A DNA stretch of 64,000 nucleotides from Variovorax sp. Root473 (GCF_001426505.1 NZ_LMEV01000017.1:563808-627807); one strand, 5' to 3'. Positions 1-9,155 are shown, counted from the first letter of the stretch. Translations and numbers: made by a program. Notes: a model not told the origin generated them from the sequence alone.

Positions 1-25
1 TCGGGAAGCAAGACGAGGCACTGCG

Positions 26-3000
26 ATGAACCTGTCGCGTCCTTTCGTCCGCCGCCCCATAGGCACAGTCCTTCTGACCATAGGCATCGCCCTGGCAGGA
101 ATTGCAGCGTTCTTCGTCCTCCCAGTCTCCCCCCTCCCTCAGGTCGACTACCCAGTCATCTCAGTAAGAGCCTCCATCCCAGGAGCCAGCCCAGAGACGA
201 TGGCAACCAGCGTCGCGACCCCGCTGGAAAGACACCTGGGAACAATCGCAGGCGTCAACGAAATGACGTCCACCAGCTCCGTAGGCTCCTCCCGAGTCAC
301 GCTGCAATTCGACCTCAGCCGCAACATCGACGGCGCAGCCAGAGAAGTCCAGGCAGCCATCAACGCCAGCCGCGTAGACCTGCCCGCCACGCTAAGAAGC
401 AACCCCACCTACCGCAAGGCCAACCCAGCCGCCTCCCCCGTCATCATCCTGGCCCTCACGTCAAAAACAAAGACCCCAGGCCAGATCTACGACGCAGTCT
501 CCAACATCGTCAGCCAACGCCTGTCCCAAGTCGACGGCGTAGGCGACGTGGAAATCGGCGGCGGTTCGCTCCCCGCGGTGCGCATCGAGCTGCTCCCCTT
601 CGCGTTGAATCGCTACGGCATCAGCACCGACGACGTGCGTGCCGCGATTCAAGCGTCCAACGCCAACCGCCCCAAGGGCATGGTGCAAGGCGAGGGCCGC
701 AAGCTGCAGATCTATACCCAGACCCCGGCGCTGCGCGCGAGCGACTACGCGTCGATGGTCGTGGCCTGGCGCAACGGCGCGGCGGTGCGGCTGCGCGAGG
801 TGGCCGACGTGATCGACGGCGTGGAAGACACGCGCACGCTGGGCCTGTTCAATGGCGAGCCGGCAATCATCGTGCTGATCACGCGCCAGCCCTCGGCCAA
901 CATCATCGAGACCGTCGACAACGTGCGCGCGCTGCTGCCCGAGCTGCAGGCACAACTGCCGCCCGACGTGACGCTGCAGGTGGCCTCGGACAGCACGAAC
1001 TCCATCCGCAGCTCGCTGCGCGAAGTGGAGATGACGCTGGTCATCGCCGTGCTGCTGGTGGTGCTGGTCGTCAGCCTGTTCCTGCGCAGCGTGCGCGCGA
1101 CCGTGGTGCCGGCGGTGGCCACGGTGGTGGCGCTCTTGGGCACGTTCGGCGTGATGCACCTGCTGGGCTTCAGCCTCAACAACCTGAGCCTGATGGCGCT
1201 CACGGTGGCCACGGGCTTCGTGGTGGACGACGCCATCGTGGTGCTCGAGAACACCAGCCGCCACATCGAGGCGGGCATGTCGCGCATGAAGGCGGCGCTG
1301 CTCGGCGCGCAAGAGGTCGGCTTCACGGTGCTGTCGATCAGCGTGTCGCTGGTGGCGGTGTTCATTCCGCTGCTGTTCATGGGCGGGCAGGTGGGGCGGC
1401 TGTTCCGCGAGTTCGCGGTCACGCTGTCGGCGGCGGTGCTGATCTCGCTGGTCATCTCGCTCACCACCACGCCGATGATGTGCGCGTGGATGCTCAAGCC
1501 GGGCGGCAACAACGGCCACGGCAACGGCAAGCCGCCGGGCCGGTTTGGCCGGGCGGCGGCGCGCAGTTACGACTGGATGCTCAAGCGCTACGAGCACGCG
1601 CTCGACTGGGCGCTCGACAGCAAGGCGATCGTCATGTTCGTGCTGCTGGCGGTGGTGGGGCTCAATGTCTACCTGTTCAGCGCGGCGCCGAAGGGCTTCT
1701 TCCCGCAGCAGGACAGCGGCCAGCTCAACGGCGGCCTGCGTGCCGACCAGAGCATTTCGTCGCAGGCCATGGCGGCCAAGCTGCGCGAGGTGGTCGACAT
1801 CATCCGCAAGGACGAAGCGGTCGACACCGTGGTGGGCTTCACCGGTGGCGGGCGCGCGGGGGGCGGCTTCATGTTCGTCAACCTGAAGCCGGCCAGCCAG
1901 CGCAAGGACAGCGGCCTGGCGGTGATCGCGCGGCTGCGTCCGCAGCTGGCGCAGGTGACGGGGCTGCGCGTGTTCCTCGGCCCGGTGCAGGACGTGCGCT
2001 CGGGCGGGCGCTCCAGCAACTCCACGTATCAATACACGCTCAAGAGCGACAGCCTGTCCGACCTGCGCACCTGGGCCGTGAAGCTGGCCGACGAGATGAA
2101 GCAGCAGCCCACGCTGACCGACATCGACACAGACCAGGACCAGAACGGCGTGGAGACGGTGGCCAAGGTCGACCCGGACAGCGCACGGCGCCTGGGGCTG
2201 ACCTCCACCGCCATCGACAACGCGCTGTACAACGCCTTCGGCCAGCGGCAGGTGGCGACCATCTACACCGAGCTCAACCAGTACCACGTGGTGATGGAAT
2301 GGGCGCCGGCCTACACGCGCAGCCCGAACGCGTTGCGCGACGTGTACGTGCCCGCCACCCGGACCTCGGTGGTCGGCGGGCAGGCCGTGACCACGCAGGT
2401 AGCCGCAACGACCACCACATCGACAGGCGGCACGGCCGCCTCCACCTCGGCCGCAGCGACGGTGCCGGTGTCGGCCAACGCCGGCCTGCGCAACGCCTCA
2501 ACCGGCAACGTGCTGAGCAACACGGCGACCACGCTGGTGCCGCTGTCGGCGGTGGCGAAGTTCGAGGAGCAATCGGTTGCCACGTCGGTCAGCCATGAAG
2601 ACGGCGAACTCGCCACCACCATCTCATTCAACCTCGCCGAAGGCGCGAACCTCGGCGATGCGCGCGAGGCCATCGCCAAGGCCGAGGCCAACATCGCCAT
2701 GCCGACGAACGTGCGCGGCGCGTTTGCCGGCACCGCGCTGAGCGCGCAGCAGTCGCAGGGCCAGCAGGCGATGCTGATCCTGGCGGCGCTGGTGGTGATC
2801 TACATCGTGCTGGGCATCCTGTACGAGAGCCTGGTGCATCCGGTGACGGTGCTCTCGACCTTGCCTTCGGCCGGCGTGGGCGCGGTGCTGGCGCTCTTGA
2901 TGTTCCGCATGGAGTTTTCCATCATCGCGTTGATTGGCGTGTTCCTGCTGATCGGCATCGTGAAGAAGAACGCCATCCTGATCATCGACTTCGCGCTGGA

Positions 3001-3295
3001 GGCCGAGCGCTCGCGCGGCCTGAGTCCGCTCGAGGCGGTGCGCGAGGCCTGCCTGCTGCGCTTCCGGCCCATCCTGATGACCACGCTGGCCGCCGCGCTC
3101 GGCGCGCTGCCGCTGGCCATCGGCTTCGGCGAAGGCGCCGAGCTGCGCCGGCCCCTGGGCGTGGCGATCATCGGCGGGCTCATCGCGAGCCAGTTGCTGA
3201 CGCTGCTCACCACGCCGGTGGTCTACCTGCTGCTCGACAAGCTGCGTCGCCGCGGCAAGAACGAACATGCGTTGAGCCGCGCTCCGGCTGTCTGA
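26..3295 (+). CDS. RND multidrug efflux permease (MdtC/MuxC-like)
   Basis: Inner-membrane proton-driven RND pump of 1089 residues, the usual size for the HAE1 family. The N-terminus (PFVRRPIGTVLLTIGIALAG) is TM1 of an MdtB/MdtC-type permease. A second transmembrane block follows the first periplasmic loop (about residues 335-480, with a VVDDAIVVLEN-type TM4 segment). A third block is at the C-terminus (GILYESLVHPVTVL, VKKNAILIIDFAL). The outer-membrane partner starts 11 bases after the stop, so the pair is one operon; an adaptor and perhaps a second permease should lie upstream of the window. Two oddities are visible. Codons up to about base 550 are unlike the rest of the gene. Residues about 779-835 are a Thr/Ala/Ser-rich low-complexity insertion in the second periplasmic loop. 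The family call is firm; MdtC rather than another HAE1 subgroup is inference. Confidence 0.93.
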   Translation: MNLSRPFVRRPIGTVLLTIGIALAGIAAFFVLPVSPLPQVDYPVISVRASIPGASPETMATSVATPLERHLGTIAGVNEMTSTSSVGSSRVTLQFDLSRNIDGAAREVQAAINASRVDLPATLRSNPTYRKANPAASPVIILALTSKTKTPGQIYDAVSNIVSQRLSQVDGVGDVEIGGGSLPAVRIELLPFALNRYGISTDDVRAAIQASNANRPKGMVQGEGRKLQIYTQTPALRASDYASMVVAWRNGAAVRLREVADVIDGVEDTRTLGLFNGEPAIIVLITRQPSANIIETVDNVRALLPELQAQLPPDVTLQVASDSTNSIRSSLREVEMTLVIAVLLVVLVVSLFLRSVRATVVPAVATVVALLGTFGVMHLLGFSLNNLSLMALTVATGFVVDDAIVVLENTSRHIEAGMSRMKAALLGAQEVGFTVLSISVSLVAVFIPLLFMGGQVGRLFREFAVTLSAAVLISLVISLTTTPMMCAWMLKPGGNNGHGNGKPPGRFGRAAARSYDWMLKRYEHALDWALDSKAIVMFVLLAVVGLNVYLFSAAPKGFFPQQDSGQLNGGLRADQSISSQAMAAKLREVVDIIRKDEAVDTVVGFTGGGRAGGGFMFVNLKPASQRKDSGLAVIARLRPQLAQVTGLRVFLGPVQDVRSGGRSSNSTYQYTLKSDSLSDLRTWAVKLADEMKQQPTLTDIDTDQDQNGVETVAKVDPDSARRLGLTSTAIDNALYNAFGQRQVATIYTELNQYHVVMEWAPAYTRSPNALRDVYVPATRTSVVGGQAVTTQVAATTTTSTGGTAASTSAAATVPVSANAGLRNASTGNVLSNTATTLVPLSAVAKFEEQSVATSVSHEDGELATTISFNLAEGANLGDAREAIAKAEANIAMPTNVRGAFAGTALSAQQSQGQQAMLILAALVVIYIVLGILYESLVHPVTVLSTLPSAGVGAVLALLMFRMEFSIIALIGVFLLIGIVKKNAILIIDFALEAERSRGLSPLEAVREACLLRFRPILMTTLAAALGALPLAIGFGEGAELRRPLGVAIIGGLIASQLLTLLTTPVVYLLLDKLRRRGKNEHALSRAPAV

Positions 3296-3306
3296 GATCC
3301 ACGACC

Positions 3307-4806
3307 ATGAACGCCTCCATTTCTTCCCTTGGTTCTTCACGCCGCTTCTTCGCGCTGAGCACGCTCGCCCTGGCCGCCGTGCTCGCCGGCTGTGCCGTCG
3401 GCCCGACGTACCAGTTGCCCGCATCCGCCGCGCCCGCCGGCTGGAAAGAACAACCTGCCGCCGACGGCTGGCTGCCCGCCGCGCCCGCCGACGCGCTCGA
3501 CCGCGGCGAGTGGTGGAAGCTCTTCGGCGACGCCACGCTCGACGAGCTCGCAGGGCGCGTGCAGGTGTCGAACCAGAACATCGCCGCCGCCGTGGCCAAC
3601 TACACGCAGGCGCAGGCGCTGGTGCGCGAGCAGCGCGCGGGGCTGTTCCCGTCGGTGTCCCTCGACGGCAGCGGCAGGCGTTCGGGCACGGTGAACGGCA
3701 ACGCCTCGGCCAGCCCCTCGAACGCCTTCGGTGCCACGCTGGGCGCGAGCTGGACGCCCGACGTGTGGGGCCGCCTGCGCGAAACCGTGAACAGCGCGCA
3801 GGCCAACGCACAGGCCAGCGAGGCCGACCTGGCTTCGGCACGGCTGTCGGCCATCGGCGACCTGGCGACCAACTACTTCTCGCTGCGCGAGGCCGACGCC
3901 GAGATCGTGCTGCTCGACGAAACCATCCTCGGCTATCAGCGCGCCTTCGAGATCACGAGCAACCGCTACGCCGCCGGCATTGCCGCGCAGACCGACGTGC
4001 TGCAGGCGCAGACCCAACTGGTGAATGCCAAGGCGGATCGCGTCGGCCTGCAGCGCACGCGCGCCACACTGGAGCACGCCATCGCGATGCTGGTGGGCGT
4101 GGCACCGGCCGACTTCAGTCTGCCGCCCGCACGCTGGACGCCCACGGTGCCCGGCGTGCCGACCGGCGTGCCCTCGACGCTGCTGCAGCGCCGGCCCGAC
4201 ATCGCGGCGGCGGAGCGTGCGGTGGCCGCGGCCAATGCGCAGATCGGCGTGGCGCGATCGGCCTACTACCCGAACATCTCGCTCACGGCCTCGGTCGGCA
4301 GCAACGCGAGCCGCGTGAAAGACCTCTTCGGCTCGGCCAACACGCTGTGGGGCCTGGGCCTGTCGGTGGCGCAGGTGGTGTTCGATGCGGGCGCCATCAG
4401 CGCCAGCGTCGATGCCGCCAAGGCCGGCCACGAGGCCAGCGTGGCGCGCTACCGGCAGACGGTGCTCGCCGCGTTCCAGACCGTGGAAGACCAGCTGACG
4501 ACCGGCGCCACGCTGGCGCAGCAGGAAGGCCTGCGCCGCGAGGCCACGGCGGCGGCCGACAAGACCGAGCAGCAACTGCTCAACCGCTATCGCGCGGGGC
4601 AGGTGAGCTACACCGACGTGGTGCAGGCGCAGGCCGCCGCACTGAGCGCGCGGCGCGCGCTCGTGCAGCTTCAGGTCAATCGCCAGGCCGCGGCAATCGC
4701 ACTGATCCAGGCCATGGGCGGCGGCTGGCAGGCCGACTGGATGGGCGGCGCCCGCCCGGTCGACAACAGCACTTCAAACAACAACGCCGCTTCCCGCACG
4801 CCGTAA
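3307..4806 (+). CDS. Outer-membrane efflux lipoprotein (OprM/NodT, TolC superfamily)
   Basis: Forms the outer-membrane and periplasmic tunnel of a tripartite efflux pump. The 499-residue protein begins with a lipoprotein signal peptide whose lipobox is LAGC, giving lipidation at Cys29, followed by the typical AVGPTYQLP mature start. Two OEP repeats follow: the first includes WKLFGDATLDEL and long helices with VQVSNQNIAAA; the second includes the LLQRRPDIAAAERAVAAANAQIGVAR hallmark near residue 295 and the ending QVSYTDVVQAQAAAL. The gene sits 11 bases behind the RND permease, so they are presumably co-transcribed and work together. NodT-family lipoproteins are usually the last gene of such operons, consistent with the following gene being on the opposite strand. 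Confidence 0.95.
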   Translation: MNASISSLGSSRRFFALSTLALAAVLAGCAVGPTYQLPASAAPAGWKEQPAADGWLPAAPADALDRGEWWKLFGDATLDELAGRVQVSNQNIAAAVANYTQAQALVREQRAGLFPSVSLDGSGRRSGTVNGNASASPSNAFGATLGASWTPDVWGRLRETVNSAQANAQASEADLASARLSAIGDLATNYFSLREADAEIVLLDETILGYQRAFEITSNRYAAGIAAQTDVLQAQTQLVNAKADRVGLQRTRATLEHAIAMLVGVAPADFSLPPARWTPTVPGVPTGVPSTLLQRRPDIAAAERAVAAANAQIGVARSAYYPNISLTASVGSNASRVKDLFGSANTLWGLGLSVAQVVFDAGAISASVDAAKAGHEASVARYRQTVLAAFQTVEDQLTTGATLAQQEGLRREATAAADKTEQQLLNRYRAGQVSYTDVVQAQAAALSARRALVQLQVNRQAAAIALIQAMGGGWQADWMGGARPVDNSTSNNNAASRTP

Positions 4807-4856
4807 GGCGCGGGTGTCGCGGGCGGGCATGGGAAGCTGCCTGCCCGTCGGCCCGA

Positions 4857-4885
4857 TCCGGTGCCCGCTTGCATCGAACACCGGA
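4857..4885 (+). terminator. Possible terminator hairpin after the efflux operon
   Basis: A 7-base perfect inverted repeat (TCCGGTG at 4857-4863, CACCGGA at 4879-4885) with a 15-base loop lies about 50 bases after the efflux lipoprotein stop, between two convergent genes. There is no T-run, so it may act through Rho or only as an mRNA 3' end. Confidence 0.25.
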
Positions 4886-4950
4886 CCGGGCGTCGTTGCG
4901 TCGCAGCGGTGGTCGCTGCTTCGCGCATCACACTATCGCTCTCTCCCCAA

Positions 4951-5316
4951 TCAGTGCGCTGGCCGGTCGATGGCGCCGCCCAGGTAGTCCTTGTCGGTCA
5001 CCAGGACCCACAGGGCAAGCACCATGATCAGCGCGGCCACGAGCACCGCATTGACCAGCGCCGGCTCGACCATGCGGAAGTCGAGCAACCAGGGCGACAC
5101 CGCCAGCCAGGCTGCCAGCGCCACTTCGGTCCACTCTTCCCACTGGTGCGGCACGAAGGTCGCGCCCAGTGCCACGGCACCCAGCACGATGCCGGTCGCC
5201 ACCATGGTCCACATGGCGAGCGTGTTGCCCTGAAAGCCCAGTACCCATGGCGAGACGATCAGCCACACGCCGGCGACGGCGTTGACGGGGTCCTGCCAAT
5301 GCTTCACATGCTTCAT
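4951..5316 (-). CDS. SPW-repeat membrane protein
   Basis: Small integral membrane protein of 121 residues. Two copies of the SPW motif (IVSPWVLGF near the N-terminus and AVSPWLLDF near residue 80) each open a helix pair, giving four predicted membrane segments, the architecture of the SPW repeat family (PF03779). The biochemical role of the family is not known. The start at 5316 was chosen because AGGAGG (complement of 5325-5330) lies 8 bases before it; an ATG at 5322 is only 2 bases from that Shine-Dalgarno sequence. The gene is convergent with the efflux operon and divergent from the molybdenum hydroxylase, so it appears monocistronic. Confidence 0.85.
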   Translation of the reverse strand: MKHVKHWQDPVNAVAGVWLIVSPWVLGFQGNTLAMWTMVATGIVLGAVALGATFVPHQWEEWTEVALAAWLAVSPWLLDFRMVEPALVNAVLVAALIMVLALWVLVTDKDYLGGAIDRPAH

Positions 5317-5484
5317 GGTCATTACCTCCTGTCGCGGCACAACGCCACGACAAGTGTTCGACCGGGTGTGGGGGGCAGGGTTCCCAGGGATCGCCGCCCG
5401 CCGTGCCGGTGCAGAATCGTCTGCAAGGCCGTTCTGCCCCGATCCCCACACGCCTTGCGACCCACAGAAGAAAGAACCCGCGCC

Positions 5485-7764
5485 ATGCCGCAACTCAAAC
5501 GCCGCCACTTCGTGCTCGGCACCCTTGGGGCCGCCGGCGCCCTGGTGGTCGGCTGGGCCGCCACGCCGGCGGCGTCGCGCCTCGTGCCGGGCAATCCGTT
5601 GCCGGCGGGCAACGGGCAGGTCGTGCTCAACGGCTGGGTCAAGGTGGGCAGCGACGACACGGTCACGCTGGTGATGACGCAGTCGGAAATGGGGCAGGGC
5701 ACCCACACCGGCCTGGCGATGCTGCTGGCCGAAGAAATGGATGCCCCGGTGTCGCAGGTGCGGCTCGAGCAGGCCGGCTTCGACGCCATCTACAACAACC
5801 AGGCCATGATCCTCGACGCGTTGCCTTTCAAGCCGGGCGACGAGGGCTTCGGCAAGCGCGCGGCGCACCAGGTGGTGGGCAAGTTGTTGCGCACGATCCC
5901 GGGGCTCTCGGGCACGGGCGGTTCGTCGAGCGTCACCGACCAGTGGGGCCCGGTGCGCGAGGCCGGCGCGTCGGCGCGGCTCATGCTGGTGGGCGCCGCC
6001 GCTGCCCGGTGGCAGGTGCCGGCCGGCGAATGCCGCACCGAGGCCGGCCGCGTGCTGCACCCGGCCTCCAACCGCAGCGCGCGCTATGGCGAACTGGCCG
6101 AGAAGGCCGCGCAGCAGCCCTTGCCCACGGCGGTGAAGCTCAAGGCGCCCGCCGACTTCCGCGTCATCGGCCAGCCGCAGCGGCGCATCGACAACGCCGG
6201 CAAGCTCGACGGCACTGCCACCTACGGCATCGACGTGCTGCCGCCAGGCCTGTTGTACGCCAGCATCGCGATGTGCCCGACGCTGGCCGGACGCGTCGCG
6301 CGCTTCGATGCCAAGGTCGCCGAGGCGCTGCCTGGCGTGCGCAAGGTGGTGGCGCTGGAACCGGTGGCCGCGAGCCTTGTCGGCACGGGCAGCACGGCGG
6401 GCGGTGTGGCGGTGATCGCCGACACGCCGTACCACGCGATGCGCGCGTTGAAGAAGGTCGACATCGAATGGGACCACGGTCCGGCCGCCAGCCTGTCGAG
6501 CGCCGAGATGATCGAGCGCCTCGCGCGCACGCTCGACACGGATGCGGGCAACGCCCGCCTCGACACCGGCGGTGTGGCCGCTGCGTTGAAGTCGGCCGCG
6601 CGCACGATCGAGGTCGAGTACCGCGTGCCCTTCCTGGCGCACGCCACCATGGAGCCGATGAACTGCACCGTGCAGTTCAAGGACGGCGCCGCCACCGTCT
6701 GGGCGCCGACGCAGGCGCCGGGTTTCGCGCGCGCCGCAGTGGCCAAGGCGCTGGGCATCGATGCCGACAAGGTCACGCTGCACGTGACCTACCTGGGCGG
6801 CGGCTTCGGGCGGCGCTACTTCATCGACTTCCTGGTGCAGGCCGCGCAGCTCGCGCGCGAGGCCGGCGGCGCGCCGGTGCAGCTGATCTGGTCGCGCGAG
6901 GAAGACATGACGCACGACTTCTACCGCCCGGCCTATGTGGCGCGGTGCAAGGCCGGCTTCGACGCGGCGGGCGCGCTGGTCGCCTGGCAGACCACCAGCG
7001 CCGGCTCCAGCCTCGGGGCGCCGTCGTTCATGGACAACTCGACCGACGGCGCCTGGAACACCGCCTACGACTTCCCGCAGGCCCGCGTGGCGCACGTGCC
7101 GGTCGAGTCGGCCGTGACCACCGGCATCTGGCGCTCCGTGGCGCATTCGCAGAACGGCTTCTTCGTCGAGAGCTTCATCGACGAATGCGCCGTCGCCGCC
7201 GGCAAGGACCCGGTGGCTTTCCGCGTGGGCCTGCTCGCCAGGGACGCACGCCACCTGGCGGTGCTCCAGCGCGTGGCCGAGCTCTCGAAGTGGGGCGAGC
7301 CGCTGGCCGAGGGGCCCGACGGCACGAAGCGCGCGCGCGGAGTGGCCATCCACCGCGCCTTCGGCAGCATCGTGGCGCAGGTGGCCGAGGTGTCGGTGAC
7401 GCCCGAGCGGCAGATCCGCGTGCACCGCGTGGTGTGCGTGATCGACTGCGGCCTGCCGGTGAACCCGAACCTGATCCGCCAGCAGATGGAAGGCAGCATC
7501 GTGTTCGGCCTGTTGGCCGCGCTGCGCGGCGAGATCACCGTGGCGCGAGGCCAGGTGCAGCAGAGCAATTTCCACGACTACACGCCGCTGCGCATCGACG
7601 AGTGCCCGGTCATCGAGGTCGACATCCTCGCCGGCACCGGTGCCGAGGCGCCGCCCGGCGGCGTCGGTGAGCCGGGCACGCCGCCCATCGCGCCCGCCGT
7701 GGCCAATGCCGTGTTCGCATTGACCGGCCAGCGCCTGCGCAGCCTGCCGCTGCGGCTGGCCTGA
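5485..7764 (+). CDS. Molybdopterin-dependent hydroxylase, large subunit (isoquinoline 1-oxidoreductase beta-like)
   Basis: Catalytic molybdenum subunit of 759 residues of the xanthine oxidase superfamily, closest in architecture to IorB and related membrane-anchored aldehyde dehydrogenases. A twin-arginine type leader (KRRHFVLGTLGAAGA) at the N-terminus suggests Tat export of the folded cofactor enzyme. The cofactor-binding repeat GQGTHTGLAM (near residue 72), the LGGGFGRR segment and the C-terminal GVGEPGTPP motif, whose Glu is the presumed catalytic base, are all visible. The [2Fe-2S] subunit follows after 24 bases, the reverse of the more common small-then-large order. No cytochrome subunit is adjacent. 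Substrate cannot be read from sequence; N-heterocycles or aldehydes are the family options. Confidence 0.9.
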   Translation: MPQLKRRHFVLGTLGAAGALVVGWAATPAASRLVPGNPLPAGNGQVVLNGWVKVGSDDTVTLVMTQSEMGQGTHTGLAMLLAEEMDAPVSQVRLEQAGFDAIYNNQAMILDALPFKPGDEGFGKRAAHQVVGKLLRTIPGLSGTGGSSSVTDQWGPVREAGASARLMLVGAAAARWQVPAGECRTEAGRVLHPASNRSARYGELAEKAAQQPLPTAVKLKAPADFRVIGQPQRRIDNAGKLDGTATYGIDVLPPGLLYASIAMCPTLAGRVARFDAKVAEALPGVRKVVALEPVAASLVGTGSTAGGVAVIADTPYHAMRALKKVDIEWDHGPAASLSSAEMIERLARTLDTDAGNARLDTGGVAAALKSAARTIEVEYRVPFLAHATMEPMNCTVQFKDGAATVWAPTQAPGFARAAVAKALGIDADKVTLHVTYLGGGFGRRYFIDFLVQAAQLAREAGGAPVQLIWSREEDMTHDFYRPAYVARCKAGFDAAGALVAWQTTSAGSSLGAPSFMDNSTDGAWNTAYDFPQARVAHVPVESAVTTGIWRSVAHSQNGFFVESFIDECAVAAGKDPVAFRVGLLARDARHLAVLQRVAELSKWGEPLAEGPDGTKRARGVAIHRAFGSIVAQVAEVSVTPERQIRVHRVVCVIDCGLPVNPNLIRQQMEGSIVFGLLAALRGEITVARGQVQQSNFHDYTPLRIDECPVIEVDILAGTGAEAPPGGVGEPGTPPIAPAVANAVFALTGQRLRSLPLRLA

Positions 7765-7788
7765 TCCCCGCGAACAGGAAAGACACCC

Positions 7789-8259
7789 ATGACCACGACC
7801 ACCACCACGCTGAAGATCAACGGCCGGACCGCCACCGTGAGCGCCGAGCCCGACACCCCGCTGCTGTGGGTGCTGCGCGGCGAGATGAAGCTCGTCGGCA
7901 CCAAGTTCGGCTGCGGCAAGGCGCTGTGCGGCGCCTGCACCGTGCACCTGGACGGCCAGGCCGTGCGCTCCTGCGTCACCCCGCTGGAGGCCGTGGCCGG
8001 GCGCGAAGTCACCACCATCGAGGGCCTGCAAGGCCGGGAGGCCGACGCCCTGCGCCAGGCCTGGACCGAGGTGGACGTGGTGCAGTGCGGCTACTGCCAG
8101 AGCGGCCAGCTCATGTCGGCCTGCGCACTGCTCAAGGCGACCCCCAAGCCCAGCGACGACCAGGTCTCGGACGCCATGCGCGGCAATATTTGCCGCTGCG
8201 GCACGTACCCCCGGATTCGCGCCGCGATCCACCTGGCGGCCAAAACGGTGGGGCGGTAA
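7789..8259 (+). CDS. [2Fe-2S]-binding small subunit of molybdenum hydroxylase
   Basis: Electron-transfer subunit (156 residues, normal for IorA/CoxS-type proteins). The N-terminal plant-type ferredoxin domain carries the cluster motif with CGKALCGAC, and the C-terminal four-helix domain carries the second cluster motifs CGYCQSGQ and [10 protein letters not shown]. It accepts electrons from the molybdopterin subunit encoded 24 bases upstream. It has no signal peptide, so the dimer is probably exported by hitchhiking on the Tat leader of the large subunit. It is the last gene of this two-gene operon; a GntR regulator follows after 164 bases. Confidence 0.95.
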   Translation: MTTTTTTLKINGRTATVSAEPDTPLLWVLRGEMKLVGTKFGCGKALCGACTVHLDGQAVRSCVTPLEAVAGREVTTIEGLQGREADALRQAWTEVDVVQCGYCQSGQLMSACALLKATPKPSDDQVSDAMRGNICRCGTYPRIRAAIHLAAKTVGR

Positions 8260-8298
8260 CGCGGAAACCCGGGTGACTGTTTACAGAAGTTAATAATT

Positions 8299-8345
8299 TT
8301 TCCGTAATTCTCGAAAAAGTCGCCAGAACGGGATTTTTACGGAAA
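8299..8345. promoter_or_regulatory. Inverted repeat upstream of the GntR gene
   Basis: TTTCCGTAA (8299-8307) and TTACGGAAA (8337-8345) form a perfect 9-base inverted repeat, half-sites 38 bases apart, inside an AT-rich patch between the molybdenum hydroxylase operon and the GntR gene. It could be an operator for the regulator or a long stem in the transcript; the wide spacing favours a two-site operator. Confidence 0.4.
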
Positions 8346-8423
8346 TCGGGGATATGAAGCTTCGATACGCCGCCGTACCATCCGCGCGGCCGGCTTCCGG
8401 CCGTCCCCTGTTTCCGACTTTCG

Positions 8424-9155
8424 ATGACCCCCCCAGATCCCTCGCGGACGCGCGTGCTGTCCGTGGCCGACACGCTGCGCACCCGCATCTTCGACGGTGC
8501 GATCGCCCCCGGCGCCCACCTGATGGAGATTTCGCTCGCCAACGAGCTTGGCGTGTCGCGCACCCCTGTGCGCGGCGCCATGGCGCGGCTGGCCGACGAG
8601 GGGTTGCTGGTCTACCACCCACAGCGGGGTTTCCAGGTGCGCCGCTTCGACGCCAAGGACGTGTTCGACGCCTTCAGCGTGCGCGCCACGCTCGAAGGCA
8701 TGGGCTGCCGCCTGCTCAGCGAGCGCGGCCTGGACGACGAGGCGCTGGCCGGACTGACGGCCATGGTCGACGAGCAGCATGCGCTGCTGCACGACAGCGG
8801 CGAATGGACCGACGAGCGGGCCGACCTGTGGCAAGACCTGAACCAGGCCTTCCACCACAAGCTGCTGTCGCTGGCCGACAACCGCTGGCTCAGCGAGGCC
8901 GTGCAGCGCGCCTGCCAGCTACCGGTGATCTTCGACAGCCGCTCGCGCCCCCACAAGCACGACGCCGCCATGCTGATGTACCGGCACGGCCAGGCCCTGC
9001 AGGCGCTGGAAGAGCACCGCGGCATCGTCGAGGCGCTCGGCCGGCAGGAAGCGGCGGGCGCCGAAGCCGCCATGCGCGAGCACATCAACGCCAATCGCGA
9101 CCTGCTGGTGCTCTACCTGCGCCAGAGCGCCGGCCGCACCCGCGCGCTCGCCTGA
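8424..9155 (+). CDS. GntR-family regulator (FadR/FCD subfamily)
   Basis: DNA-binding regulator of 243 residues. An N-terminal winged helix (TLRTRIFDGAIAPGAHL through ELGVSRTPVRGAMARLADEG, residues about 15-70) is followed by an all-helical FCD effector domain with the usual acidic and histidine metal-ligand positions (for example NQAFHHKLL, EEHRGIVEAL, REHI). FCD domains usually bind a metal plus a carboxylate metabolite. It lies downstream of the molybdenum hydroxylase genes in the same direction and is a plausible regulator of them. Its stop directly abuts the stop of the convergent RpiR gene: the six bases TGATCA supply both stop codons. Confidence 0.92.
   Translation: MTPPDPSRTRVLSVADTLRTRIFDGAIAPGAHLMEISLANELGVSRTPVRGAMARLADEGLLVYHPQRGFQVRRFDAKDVFDAFSVRATLEGMGCRLLSERGLDDEALAGLTAMVDEQHALLHDSGEWTDERADLWQDLNQAFHHKLLSLADNRWLSEAVQRACQLPVIFDSRSRPHKHDAAMLMYRHGQALQALEEHRGIVEALGRQEAAGAEAAMREHINANRDLLVLYLRQSAGRTRALA

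Noticed and set aside
461..2287. Long His/Gln/Arg-rich minus-strand frame opposite the RND permease
   Set aside because: Typical antisense shadow of GC-rich coding sequence; the + strand has complete RND motifs.
4951..8232. Very long open frame (1093 codons) on the minus strand opposite the molybdenum hydroxylase genes
   Set aside because: Composition is Arg/His/Gly/Ala-rich as expected for the antisense of high-GC genes; only its last 121 codons (SPW protein) look like a real gene.
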